This document shows, piece by piece, positions 16,880 through 27,064 of a stretch of DNA of 59,350 nt. Origin of the DNA: an uncultured Bacteroidales bacterium (lineage in GTDB: Bacteria > Bacteroidota > Bacteroidia > Bacteroidales > Paludibacteraceae). Both the position numbers and the translations under genes were made by a program. Within the stretch, counting starts at the first letter, position 1; each line of letters starts with the position of its first letter. Location of the stretch: assembly GCA_946187555.1 (NCBI GenBank), contig CAMHQP010000004.1, positions 1 through 59,350 on the forward strand, read 5' to 3'. The notes under the pieces were generated by a model, which saw nothing but the letters and a program-made list of their open reading frames with translations, had not been told where the DNA came from and ran no database searches.

Positions 16880-19378
16880 ATGAAAAAACTTCTCACTCTT
16901 TTTGCAGGATTGCTGCTTTGTTTGCAGCTGACCGCAGCGCTGCGCACCCAGGAAGAGGCGATGCGTATCGCAGCTTCTTTTAGAACAGACAACCAAGTTG
17001 CCCACCTTCCGGCGCCTCAACCGCAAGTGCTCACTCACTGCTTCACGGTGAAGCAGGCGAGTGGTCAACCGGCATTCTATGTCTTCAACCGCGGCGAGGA
17101 GAACGGCTTCGTTCTCATCTCTGCCGAAGACCGCACCCGTACGGTGTTGGGTTATTCGGATGCCGGTCATTGGGATGCAGACAATATACCGGACGCTTTG
17201 CGCGCATGGATGGATATCTACAGCCACGATATCGCTCGTGTAGCTTCAGCTCCTGCCGCTCCGTCCGCTCCAATCAAACGTGCGCAGGCGAAGACAGCGC
17301 AGCAGTACACGCCTATCAGTCCGATCTGTCAGACCCTATGGGGACAAAGAGCGCCGTATAACCTCTGGTGCCCGAACTATAACGGTTCGCATTGCGTGAC
17401 GGGTTGTGTAGCGACAGCCGCAGCCCAGATCATGAAGGTACATAACTACCCTACGCAAGGTACGGGTACGTCTTCGTACAAATGGCTGAGTGATACCGGC
17501 GATTCGATCACCCTTTCGGTGGATTATGGAAACACAACCTATGACTGGTCACACATGTTGAACGACTACAACTACTCGTATGGTACAGCGGAAGAGCAGG
17601 AAGCCGTAGCTATTTTGATGCACCACTGCGGTGTTGCGAGTGAGATGAGTTACGGAACGGGGGCGAGTGGTACATCCAATAATTTTATGTTACGAGGCAT
17701 GGTGGAGCATTTCGGTTATGACCCGGGTGTACAAGTGCTGATCAAAGACTGTATGACCGATGATGATTTCGTAGATGGCATTGTGTCCGAGCTTCAGCAG
17801 GGTCGTCCGGTTATGTTCAGCGCCCGTACGGTCAATGACGAGGGTCATGCTTTTGTAGGCGATGGTGTAGATGCCGACGGTCTGATTCATATCAACTGGG
17901 GTTGGAATGGTGCCTGCGACGGTTATTTCCAGGTATCAGCCATGGATCCGGAGAACCAAGGCACGGGTGGTTCGGTAACCGATGAAGCCTTCACCGAGCA
18001 GGTTCTCGCCTACACGCATATCCGTCCTATGGCAGGTGGTTCGTACAACTATAACTTTGTGAGCGACAAGGTATATCCGCACCAAACAAGCGTAGATCGT
18101 TCAGAACAAAACTGGGTAGCCCTGCAGATGGATGTCTTCAATAACCTATCCATCCTCACTTTATCCGGTACTTCTGCGGCACTGAAGGTGTATGATGCGA
18201 ACGGTAATTTCCTTACTTACTGTGACTATGACGACTGGGGTTATGACGGTTTACAACCCGGTTACTTCTATCGTTCTAACTATGCCATCGGCTACGTATC
18301 CGATCTGCCGAACGGTAATTACTACGTGAGTCCGGTGGTGAAGATCAACGGCCAGTATTATCCGGTACAAGTACGAGGGTACACCGACTACCGCTGTCCG
18401 ATGCAAGTGACCACCAGCACTATTTCCTTCACCGAGCCGGAGCCGGATCTCAACCCGGAGAAAGCGATCAACGCGTATGATTTTACGAAGCTCAACTCGT
18501 ATTACTACCCAAGCTATTCGGGTAATAATTTCCAATACTGGACTCTTCAGTTGAGCACGGAAGATTTCTATGAAAATAATGCTGAAGACCAGATGTTGCT
18601 CTATTTCGCCATCTATACGTCCTCAGCCAATTCGGTCATCGGCTCTTTCCTCAACGACAACACAGCGCTCTATAACATATACTCTTATGCTGCCTACAAA
18701 GGGAACATCAGCTCGTACGAATCGGTAGCACTTGAGGATGCCGGCTTGACCATCGCGTACAATAGCGTGAGTGATGCCTATACGGTATCCTACTTCGTAG
18801 TGGTAAACGGAACTACATATGTCGACGAGGCGGTTCTACCGATGGACAAAGTGTGGGCAGGCTACGGAGAAGCATACGGATCTCATGACAAATACGATAA
18901 TATCACGGTGGACAACACGCTCTATACCGGCATCACAGTCAGCCAAGCGTTGGAGATGCTCGGCGCGAACGAGATTGGTTGGATATCGGCTATCCCTTAT
19001 ATCGTAGAAGGTGAGATCTCCTCCATAGTAAACACGCCGGCGCAGATAGCCCAGCGCGGAAACTGCCGTTTGTATATCTCGGACGGGGAGAACAATCTGT
19101 ACTGCTATAATGCCAAGTGGTTCAATAATCAGTCTTTCCAGACGGGTCATGAGATTGCTGTGGGCGGACAGGCTGCTATCATCGGTCAACTCTGCAACTA
19201 CGATGCCAACACCAAGGAGATAGGCAACTGCTATTTCTACGACTACAACGAGCCAACCGGTATCGAGCAGACAACGGACGACAAGACGTCAGTACAGAAA
19301 TTTGTTCGCAACGGACAGATCTTCATCCTGCGCAACGGCAAGACGTACACCATGCAGGGTGCAATAGTGAACGAGTAA
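16880..19378 (+). CDS. Secreted C10-family cysteine peptidase (streptopain-like); start trimmed
   Basis: CVTGCVATAAAQIMKVHNYP, GHAFVGDGVDADGLIHINWGWNG; tail KFVRNGQIFILRNGKTYTMQGAIVNE. Confidence 0.85.
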   Translation: MKKLLTLFAGLLLCLQLTAALRTQEEAMRIAASFRTDNQVAHLPAPQPQVLTHCFTVKQASGQPAFYVFNRGEENGFVLISAEDRTRTVLGYSDAGHWDADNIPDALRAWMDIYSHDIARVASAPAAPSAPIKRAQAKTAQQYTPISPICQTLWGQRAPYNLWCPNYNGSHCVTGCVATAAAQIMKVHNYPTQGTGTSSYKWLSDTGDSITLSVDYGNTTYDWSHMLNDYNYSYGTAEEQEAVAILMHHCGVASEMSYGTGASGTSNNFMLRGMVEHFGYDPGVQVLIKDCMTDDDFVDGIVSELQQGRPVMFSARTVNDEGHAFVGDGVDADGLIHINWGWNGACDGYFQVSAMDPENQGTGGSVTDEAFTEQVLAYTHIRPMAGGSYNYNFVSDKVYPHQTSVDRSEQNWVALQMDVFNNLSILTLSGTSAALKVYDANGNFLTYCDYDDWGYDGLQPGYFYRSNYAIGYVSDLPNGNYYVSPVVKINGQYYPVQVRGYTDYRCPMQVTTSTISFTEPEPDLNPEKAINAYDFTKLNSYYYPSYSGNNFQYWTLQLSTEDFYENNAEDQMLLYFAIYTSSANSVIGSFLNDNTALYNIYSYAAYKGNISSYESVALEDAGLTIAYNSVSDAYTVSYFVVVNGTTYVDEAVLPMDKVWAGYGEAYGSHDKYDNITVDNTLYTGITVSQALEMLGANEIGWISAIPYIVEGEISSIVNTPAQIAQRGNCRLYISDGENNLYCYNAKWFNNQSFQTGHEIAVGGQAAIIGQLCNYDANTKEIGNCYFYDYNEPTGIEQTTDDKTSVQKFVRNGQIFILRNGKTYTMQGAIVNE

Positions 19379-20137
19379 TTAGACTTGGCGGTACTTCTTG
19401 TAGAAATACAAGAGTGCCTTTAGGTGCAAGAGACCCAAGCGGTTGAAGGGATTAGCGTGTGTCCTTCGTTGGCAATAATGCACCATTGCCACTTGCGGAA
19501 GATACATCACACGCCAACCGGCATTACGGGCTCGAAGACAATAATCACAGTCTTCGGGTCCGTAAAAAATTGCCTCATCCAGATCACCGATGGCATCGTA
19601 GGTCTGTTTGCGAATCATTTGGCAAGCACCGATGAGATACACCGGTTCAAAGGGTTCGGTGCCAGTTATTTGTTCGTGATACACGAAAGGAGCAGACGGG
19701 CGGACCAGGCTGCGTATCTTTGCGCGAATACCCGGATAGGCTTTGCAACTCTCTTGTGTCTCACCATCGGGAGAGAGGAGTTTGCATCCGCAGATACCCA
19801 CCTCGGGATGGGCATCCATGTAATGCTCCATCGTCTCGACGGCATGGTCGTTGATGCAGATGTCATTGTCAATGATGAACAGATACTCGCCCTTGGCGCG
19901 CCTCAATGCTATATTACGCGCAAACGCCACGCCCTTGTTCTCCGACAGGCATACCAACTCAAGGGAGGGATAGTGCTGCCGAAGGAAATCCAAGGTACCG
20001 TCAGTGGAACCGTTATCCACAATGATGAGCTCTACGTCCTCGCGCGTTAACTGCTGCTTCATAGAAGTCAGCAGCTGCTGCATGAACGAGAGACCGTTCC
20101 ATGTAATGACAATATAACTGATCTTAACGGGCTTCAT
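19379..20137 (-). CDS. Family 2 glycosyltransferase
   Basis: IVITWNGLSFMQQLL, DNGSTDGTLDFLRQ, FIIDNDICIN. Confidence 0.85.
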   Translation of the reverse strand: MKPVKISYIVITWNGLSFMQQLLTSMKQQLTREDVELIIVDNGSTDGTLDFLRQHYPSLELVCLSENKGVAFARNIALRRAKGEYLFIIDNDICINDHAVETMEHYMDAHPEVGICGCKLLSPDGETQESCKAYPGIRAKIRSLVRPSAPFVYHEQITGTEPFEPVYLIGACQMIRKQTYDAIGDLDEAIFYGPEDCDYCLRARNAGWRVMYLPQVAMVHYCQRRTHANPFNRLGLLHLKALLYFYKKYRQV

Positions 20138-21567
20138 CCGAATAATTTGATTTTGAGAGAGCGTAATGCATGCGTGAAATCAGACCACGAACGGAACTTG
20201 CGTAGTTGTTTCCATACGAAACGAGGCGACAGGAAATAACTGAGGTTGGAAACGAACAACAGATGCTCCATCTCCTTGTTAGTCAGATTCGGGTAATTGA
20301 GTATGGACTCGCGCTGCACGTCTGTGGGGGTATAGACGCCGTCTTTGAGCCAGCCGTTCTCCAATGCCATGTGGTAGAACTCTGTGCCGGGGAAAGGCGA
20401 AACGATATTAATCATCAGCTGATCCACCTGCAGTTTCTTGGCCTTTCGGATGGTATCTTTGATGGTCTGCTTGGTCTCCAGCGGACTCGTACCGATGAGT
20501 ATATTCAGTTTGACCGGCACCTTATATTTCTGGAGCAAGCGGATGGCGTTGTATATCTGATCACTGGTAATGCCTTTGTGGATATACTCCAGAATGGCAT
20601 CATTGAAGGACTCTACGCCCAGATCCACATAACGGCAACCGGAGGAGCCCAACTGCTGCGCAATCGGTTCGGTGATGGCATCGACGCGTGCCTGGCAACC
20701 CCATACGATACCGGTCTCACGCAAGGCCCCGCAGATTGCCGCCGTGCGTTGCTCATTCCATATAAAGTTATCGTCCATGAACCCGATCGCCTTGATGCCT
20801 TCGGCAGCCAGTTGACGTATGTCTTCCGCCACTTTCTCCGGCGAACGGAACGAGATAGGCGGTTTGCGGTGATTATACTCCCTGTTCTCTATCTCGCGAG
20901 CAAAGGTGAGCGATGAAGGCACGCAATAGATGCATCGAAACGGACAGTTACGGGACGTAACCATCGTGGTGTACGGCGTACATTTGAGTTTGGGATTGCG
21001 GTAGGCGATGTCACTCACCAGATGGCGCGCGGGCACCGGCAGCGCATCCAGATCCTTCATCAATGCCCGCATCTTATTACGATGGTGCTTGCCGTCTGCC
21101 AGATACGAGATACCATCTATGGCATGCCAGTCTTCGTGCTTATCCAGTTTGTCTAACAGCTCCATGACCGTCATCTCCGGCTCGCCGTGCACAACAATCG
21201 TGCGTTCGTCCACATGGCACTCTTTATGGAACCACGAAGCACCGGGCCCAAGAAGGAGCACCCATGCGTTCGGTTGAACGGCATGAATACGACGGGTTAT
21301 CTCGATATCGTTTTGCACGGACAGGTTCACCGTCCAGATTGCATACACATCCGCCGGATGACGCTGGATATGCGTCATCAGTCCCTCTGCGTCTATCGAA
21401 TGGTTGACGCAGTCCAAATACGTTATCGGGTACTTCTGCTCCACGCATGCAGCGACCTGCAATTCATATATGTTCGGTGTCGGGTACACCACGCGTGTAC
21501 AACCGGAACTACGTTCCGCAGGATGTTCACCGACTACCACAGGGGGTACAAGAAAAGAAACTAACAT
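20134..21567 (-). CDS. B12-binding-domain radical SAM protein; start trimmed to MLVSFLVPP
   Basis: CPFRCIYC (CxxxCxxC), N-terminal Rossmann-like cobalamin domain, GFMDDNF. Confidence 0.85.
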   Translation of the reverse strand: MLVSFLVPPVVVGEHPAERSSGCTRVVYPTPNIYELQVAACVEQKYPITYLDCVNHSIDAEGLMTHIQRHPADVYAIWTVNLSVQNDIEITRRIHAVQPNAWVLLLGPGASWFHKECHVDERTIVVHGEPEMTVMELLDKLDKHEDWHAIDGISYLADGKHHRNKMRALMKDLDALPVPARHLVSDIAYRNPKLKCTPYTTMVTSRNCPFRCIYCVPSSLTFAREIENREYNHRKPPISFRSPEKVAEDIRQLAAEGIKAIGFMDDNFIWNEQRTAAICGALRETGIVWGCQARVDAITEPIAQQLGSSGCRYVDLGVESFNDAILEYIHKGITSDQIYNAIRLLQKYKVPVKLNILIGTSPLETKQTIKDTIRKAKKLQVDQLMINIVSPFPGTEFYHMALENGWLKDGVYTPTDVQRESILNYPNLTNKEMEHLLFVSNLSYFLSPRFVWKQLRKFRSWSDFTHALRSLKIKLFG

Positions 21568-22682
21568 GACTCGTAAATGGTTGGTAATTTTTGTATCTGG
21601 TCTTTGAGAAAATGCTCGCGCACCCATTGTTGGGCAGCCGCGCCGTATTGGTTCCGCCGTTTCTCATCGCGCAGTAGATCCGTTATGGCTTGGGCGTACG
21701 CTTGCGCCTCCTGCTGCGGAACGATGATTCCTGTTTGGCCGTCTTGGTTCACCCATATACTTCCCGAACCGGCAATGTCGAACGAGACAGCGGGCAAGCC
21801 GCAATACAAGGCTTCAGCCAATGCCACCCCGAATGCCTCGCGGCGGTCGATAGAGGGGAACGCATACACATCGGCAGCGTGTAAGTAACAGCGCAACTCC
21901 TTATCTTGCAGACGTCCCAAAAACTGCACTTTCTCGCCCAAAGGCAAGGCCTGCTGTTGGAGGTTAGCCGTTTGTTCACCGGTTCCACCGATGAGCACCA
22001 CACAATCGTTCGGCAAGAAAGAGGTTGCCTGTATCAGGATATCAATACCTTTATAGGGCACATGACGGCCGACAAAAAGCACTATTTTTCTGCCTTTGTA
22101 CTGCTCACGGATATTTCTGATCATCGCCTCATCTCCCGACAGAAGCTGCAGTTTCTCTTCGTTAACGATATTGGGAAGGATGTGTATCTTCTTTTTATAC
22201 GCCTGCAAGGGGATCGATTTCTCGACATACTGTTCGCTCGTAGCAATCACGGCATCCGCGCGCTCCAAGATACGTTTCTCCCAGCGACGGTACAGCGCGT
22301 ATAGGCATCCCTTGCCGATGATATCCGAATGCCAATGAATGATCAACTTGGCATGGATGGGCATGGATAACAGCAAAACACCAATCAACGGATTCGGAAA
22401 ATGCACATGTATCACGTCCGGCTGAAAGGTCTCTATTTCTTCGCGCAGTTTGGTATAATAGGATAGAGAAAGCGGTTGGGATGCGAGGGTAAGGGGGGCA
22501 CTCACACGAATGACCTCTACCCCGTTCTGAGTCGTGCGTATGGTTCCGCTTTTCTCGTGGTTAAAACAGATGATATGCTGCTCATACTTCCCCTCCATCT
22601 CCGCCACGATAGAGTGCACCACATCTTCTATTCCGCCAAAATAGGGATAGTAAAACTTCGATATATGTAGTATCTTTTTCAT
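21561..22682 (-). CDS. GT4-type glycosyltransferase; start trimmed
   Basis: YYPYFGGIEDVVHSIV, FVGRHVPYKGIDILI, EAFGVALAEALYCGLP. Confidence 0.85.
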   Translation of the reverse strand: MKKILHISKFYYPYFGGIEDVVHSIVAEMEGKYEQHIICFNHEKSGTIRTTQNGVEVIRVSAPLTLASQPLSLSYYTKLREEIETFQPDVIHVHFPNPLIGVLLLSMPIHAKLIIHWHSDIIGKGCLYALYRRWEKRILERADAVIATSEQYVEKSIPLQAYKKKIHILPNIVNEEKLQLLSGDEAMIRNIREQYKGRKIVLFVGRHVPYKGIDILIQATSFLPNDCVVLIGGTGEQTANLQQQALPLGEKVQFLGRLQDKELRCYLHAADVYAFPSIDRREAFGVALAEALYCGLPAVSFDIAGSGSIWVNQDGQTGIIVPQQEAQAYAQAITDLLRDEKRRNQYGAAAQQWVREHFLKDQIQKLPTIYESC

Positions 22683-23719
22683 AATTCGTTTATTATCTTC
22701 TCGATGGCTTTGGCCGATTGCTCCCAACTGAAGCGTGCTGCTTGTTGTGTGCCGGCCTTAACCAGTTGCCGGCGTAAGGGTTCATCCTGCATGATGCGGA
22801 TCATTTTCGCTTGTATGTTTTGTACATCCAGCGGATTAAAATAGAGCGCAGCCTTATCGCACACCTCATGGAATACAGGTATATCCGATACCACTACGGC
22901 ACACTCCTGCGTCATGGCCTCCACCAACGGGATGCCGAATCCCTCGTACAAAGAGGGGTTGATATACGCAGTGGCGTTCCGGTATAATTGCATCAACTCA
23001 TCACGCTGCACGTAACCCAAGAAGCATATGCCTCTCGTGCGTGCGTACGCCTGCAGATGCGCATCAGCGAAAGAGGATTGCAATCCGCCCACGACATATA
23101 AGTCAAAATCCGGATGGTCTAATGCAGCATAGGCGTCCAAAAGGCGCTTTATATTCTTACGAGGCATCAGACTGCCTACCGCCAGCAGATAACGGTCTGC
23201 TTTCTCCCGAGGCAATAAGGGAGCCGGACGTACGGCATTATACACCACGGCTATCTTATGCTCCTCTACTCCCAGATAGTGCATAATCTCTCCCTTCGAG
23301 AACTCGCTCACCGTCAGTATCTTACGCGCTCGTTTTGCTGCCAACGGAGTCATGAGGCGATAGTACAGACAATACAGCCTACTGTACGCACGAGGTTTTA
23401 AGAGATAGGACACATCATGGATAGTCAGGATCGTATGCTTGTATAATAACGGACTCAAACCGCTCAGGCTCAATAGGATCTGTCCGTTATGATGGCTTTT
23501 CATGTAGCGGGGTAAGGTCACCTGTTCCCATAGATGCGAGCCCTTGCCGCCGATGACATCTACCGATAAACCGGTCAAGTCGTATTCCTCACGAATATCC
23601 GCCGGCGCCAGAATAGTGAACGCGACACCTATCTGCTGCAAGGCGCAACAGATCTCGTAGGCAAACCGCTGAATACCGGTGATGCGTTGACTCAAAAAAC
23701 GACCGTTTATAACTATCAT
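22679..23719 (-). CDS. GT4-type glycosyltransferase; start trimmed
   Basis: GIQRFAYEI, PRKNIKRLLDAY, YEGFGIPLVEAM. Confidence 0.85.
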   Translation of the reverse strand: MIVINGRFLSQRITGIQRFAYEICCALQQIGVAFTILAPADIREEYDLTGLSVDVIGGKGSHLWEQVTLPRYMKSHHNGQILLSLSGLSPLLYKHTILTIHDVSYLLKPRAYSRLYCLYYRLMTPLAAKRARKILTVSEFSKGEIMHYLGVEEHKIAVVYNAVRPAPLLPREKADRYLLAVGSLMPRKNIKRLLDAYAALDHPDFDLYVVGGLQSSFADAHLQAYARTRGICFLGYVQRDELMQLYRNATAYINPSLYEGFGIPLVEAMTQECAVVVSDIPVFHEVCDKAALYFNPLDVQNIQAKMIRIMQDEPLRRQLVKAGTQQAARFSWEQSAKAIEKIINEL

Positions 23720-24780
23720 GGACGCAGTATGTTTTGTAAGGCATCGAGGAATTGTCTTCCCCAGCGTTTGTCCGGTTCGATATAATTGCCCTCCCCCCAT
23801 TCGTTCCAAGACTTAAGCATGACAAGTTGGTTTTTCTTGGTATCTGTTATGCGCTTTATTGCCGCCACATGTGCTTGGAAAGCCTGCGGTGTAGCATGAT
23901 GCAGAATGAATGCCCGCATACGACTGCGTGGTGAATGATCCCAGCCGGGCAGGATAGTCGGTACCACCTCTTCGCGGCGCATAACGCGCGATGCAAACAC
24001 GCGCATCGTCTCTGCGTACTCATACACCAACGGCGCTTTGCCTCTCAGATAGCGAAGCATCGTCGGCAAGTGGCGAAGAGCGAGCCATACATTACGTTTG
24101 GCATCCCCTAACGGCACCAGATTCACGGCATCAAAGCCCAACGCTAACACCTCGTCTATTTGCTTTTGATAGGGTACGTGACCCAAAAGATACAGTCCGT
24201 TGAATCCGGCCTTTTTCGCCATCTGTTGCCAACGTGCTATCCATGCTTTGCCGTCCGGCAGGTCGAGCGGGCGATAGACCATCAGCAGCGGCTTGCCGTC
24301 CACCTGTATATAGCGCTTATCGCGCAACATGGGTAAGATAGCAGCAAAATGGGCTTCGTCATCTTCGGGCGAATAGGTCTGCTCAATGAGCATACGATCG
24401 GGAGCCATCTGCTGATCGAGCCAGGTCTTGGCTTTCCAACTCTCGTTTGCCCAACCAAGGCAGAATGGGAAATCAGGGTGACCGCTCTGCAGCACCTGTT
24501 GCAGCGGTTTCTCTAATAGCTGTTTACCACCGAACCAGTAATGCCAGTAGCAGAACCCTTCGATACCTGCCTCGCGTGCGAGTTGTACCTGACGCTCTTT
24601 GACAGCTACGTCCAACAGGTTGTAATACCCCAACTCACCGGGTTCAACGGGTTGGTGATGCCCCTTGAACAAGGGCTTACCATTACGCACGCTGACCCAT
24701 TCGGTGAAGCCTTTGCCCCACCATGCATCATTCTCGGGTATCGCATGGAACTGCGGCAGGTAATACGCTATCACACGCAT
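23716..24780 (-). CDS. WbsX/GH99-like glycan protein
   Basis: AYYLPQFHAIPENDAWWGKGFTEW, GFCYWHYWFGGK, SWNEWGEGNYIEPD. Confidence 0.85.
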   Translation of the reverse strand: MRVIAYYLPQFHAIPENDAWWGKGFTEWVSVRNGKPLFKGHHQPVEPGELGYYNLLDVAVKERQVQLAREAGIEGFCYWHYWFGGKQLLEKPLQQVLQSGHPDFPFCLGWANESWKAKTWLDQQMAPDRMLIEQTYSPEDDEAHFAAILPMLRDKRYIQVDGKPLLMVYRPLDLPDGKAWIARWQQMAKKAGFNGLYLLGHVPYQKQIDEVLALGFDAVNLVPLGDAKRNVWLALRHLPTMLRYLRGKAPLVYEYAETMRVFASRVMRREEVVPTILPGWDHSPRSRMRAFILHHATPQAFQAHVAAIKRITDTKKNQLVMLKSWNEWGEGNYIEPDKRWGRQFLDALQNILRP

Positions 24781-25886
24781 AGGAGCTTCGTTATTTGGTC
24801 GTCAAACGACTGGTTATTTACTAATTGCATCGCTTTCTCTTGTCCGGTTCGGGCAATCTGCTGACGCTCTTCCTTGTCCATACATTGCGTCAACTGCAGC
24901 AGGAGTATATCAGGTTGGTCGGGCGGGAAAAAGAGCGTCTCTTTGCCGTGTTCCAACAGTTCGCTCATTCCCGAACGATTGGTCTGGAGCACACAGACAC
25001 CAACCTGCATGGCTTCCAACACCACCAGAGGCATCGTCTCGCGCCATGAGGGCAAAACGAGGATATCGATCTTGCTGTAGAACGATGCCACGTCGGGTGT
25101 CTGCGGCAGTATGTTCACCACCGGTTCACGCCAGTCGGTCATCCGCTCCACATAACGTCGGTCGTGCTCATTGATGGCACCGCACAACCAAAGCGAGGTG
25201 TCCGGTTCAGATTCATGCAGTTGTTCGAAGGCTTGCATCAACAGTTCGATGTTTTTCCGCTCCTCAAAACGACCGATAAAACCGATACGTACGCCCCTGG
25301 GCAACCCCGACCGACCGACCGCCACCGGCACGATTCGTTTGATGGGGTTGTAGATGATGCGGGCATTGGTGAGTTTGAGATCCAGTACTTGCTCCCACTC
25401 TTCCTTTTGTTGGCGGGAGATACACACGATGGTTCTCGCTTTTTGCGCCCACTCCTGATACATCTCTGCCTGTGAAAAATGCCATCCGTAGCGCGCATCT
25501 ACCGGTTCGTGCCAATGCCATATATGGCGTGCGTATGTTAGGGCAGAAAGCGCTACACCAAGGATAGTAACCGACGTATTGGAATAGATGGTGTCCACCC
25601 CCTCGCGTATAACAAACTTTTTCAGTCGGCGCAAGGTAGGTATATTATAGATCTGCACGAATGTAGTGCGCAAGTATCCTTTGCCGGCTGAGCGATAAGG
25701 CAAAGCCAGCTGTTGCACGCCGCGTATCCCCTTCAACGCCTCTTCCAAGCCCTCGTCCGGTGCGAGAGAAGGCACGACAACCGTCACACGCGCACCCTTC
25801 GCTGCACAGGCTTTAATTGCCTGCACCATCACTGCCTCTGCGCCATGAATGCCGCGGGCGTGGGATATGAAGAGGACATGACTCAT
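24771..25886 (-). CDS. GT4-type glycosyltransferase
   Basis: IGFIGRFEERKNIELLMQAF; PSWRETMPLVVLEAM. Confidence 0.85.
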   Translation of the reverse strand: MSHVLFISHARGIHGAEAVMVQAIKACAAKGARVTVVVPSLAPDEGLEEALKGIRGVQQLALPYRSAGKGYLRTTFVQIYNIPTLRRLKKFVIREGVDTIYSNTSVTILGVALSALTYARHIWHWHEPVDARYGWHFSQAEMYQEWAQKARTIVCISRQQKEEWEQVLDLKLTNARIIYNPIKRIVPVAVGRSGLPRGVRIGFIGRFEERKNIELLMQAFEQLHESEPDTSLWLCGAINEHDRRYVERMTDWREPVVNILPQTPDVASFYSKIDILVLPSWRETMPLVVLEAMQVGVCVLQTNRSGMSELLEHGKETLFFPPDQPDILLLQLTQCMDKEERQQIARTGQEKAMQLVNNQSFDDQITKLLCV

Positions 25887-27064
25887 TGGCGTTCGTCTTG
25901 GAAAGCTTTCTTGGATTGCTCCAACCGCTGGTGACCGGAACTCGGCCGCGGATGGATCTTGTATTCAATATAGTTCTGATAAGGGTTATACGCCGCAGCC
26001 TGCGGGTACTCCAAGAAGATCATACGCGAGAAACTAAAGCAATAAAGCGCGATCACCACCAATCCCGCCAGACGCTCCAGGAAGAGCGGAAGAACCTCCA
26101 ACACCATCGGCAACAAAGCGATGATGCCGATCAGGAAGAAGAGCCGCACACGGTTGCTCACCTCCACCAACTCAAAGCAGTAGTAATACAGCACCAGACT
26201 GAGGGCGAACATATTGAGCATGACCGTTCCGTATGGCAGGGTATCGATCTTTTTCTTAAAGAACATCACCACGATAATCATCGCCAGATTAAGCACAAAG
26301 CCCAGACTCAGCCCTCGGTTGACGGCAAACAGCGCATTCTCCGTATAAGTCTCCGCCTTCGCTGCGTAGGTCTCCCCTAACCAACCGGCAACTGTCAGGA
26401 AGATCGTCTGGATCCACGGGATACCCGCTACCATCATAACCGCTCCAATACCGATCACCGTCAGATAGACCCACTCCGGCAACTTGCGATCCAAGAAGAA
26501 ATAGAGCGGAAGCATCAACGCCGCTACGCGGTGGAACGTACATGCCAGCAGAACAAAAAGCATGTAGGGCACGATCTTCTTCGGCCGGATATACTGCAGT
26601 GCAAAGAAACAGAGCGCCACTGCAGTCGCTTGCCGGATATAGATCATCTCCAAGTTGAAATACAAAAGGCCGTAATAGCACAGCAAGGCCACTACCGGAT
26701 ACTTCGTATATTTCTGCAACGCAGAGGTGATGAGCGCGATGTTAATAAACGTTACCACAAAGAACAGATGCTGCACCGTGCCGCCCAAAGACTTAACGAA
26801 GGTGCACAGCAGTACAAAACCCTCTTCGATTCCCATATGCAGCAGTTCCGTCGGATGACCGATTAGACGGCTAAAAGGAGGTAACGTCGCAAAAATCTTA
26901 GTATAGGCATCCCAGTCACCACCCGTTTCATAGCGTAAGCCGGCGATGCATATCAGTAGTATCGCCGCCAAACCGCTCAGGACTTGCCGACTGAGCTTAT
27001 CGTGCATCTGAACGTTCAATACCGCCAACACGAATAATATGCCGAAACAAATCAGATAGAACAT
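25883..27064 (-). CDS. EpsG-family polysaccharide polymerase-like membrane protein
   Basis: Multi-TM; GLRYETGGDWDAYTKIF N-terminal motif. Confidence 0.8.
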   Translation of the reverse strand: MFYLICFGILFVLAVLNVQMHDKLSRQVLSGLAAILLICIAGLRYETGGDWDAYTKIFATLPPFSRLIGHPTELLHMGIEEGFVLLCTFVKSLGGTVQHLFFVVTFINIALITSALQKYTKYPVVALLCYYGLLYFNLEMIYIRQATAVALCFFALQYIRPKKIVPYMLFVLLACTFHRVAALMLPLYFFLDRKLPEWVYLTVIGIGAVMMVAGIPWIQTIFLTVAGWLGETYAAKAETYTENALFAVNRGLSLGFVLNLAMIIVVMFFKKKIDTLPYGTVMLNMFALSLVLYYYCFELVEVSNRVRLFFLIGIIALLPMVLEVLPLFLERLAGLVVIALYCFSFSRMIFLEYPQAAAYNPYQNYIEYKIHPRPSSGHQRLEQSKKAFQDERQ

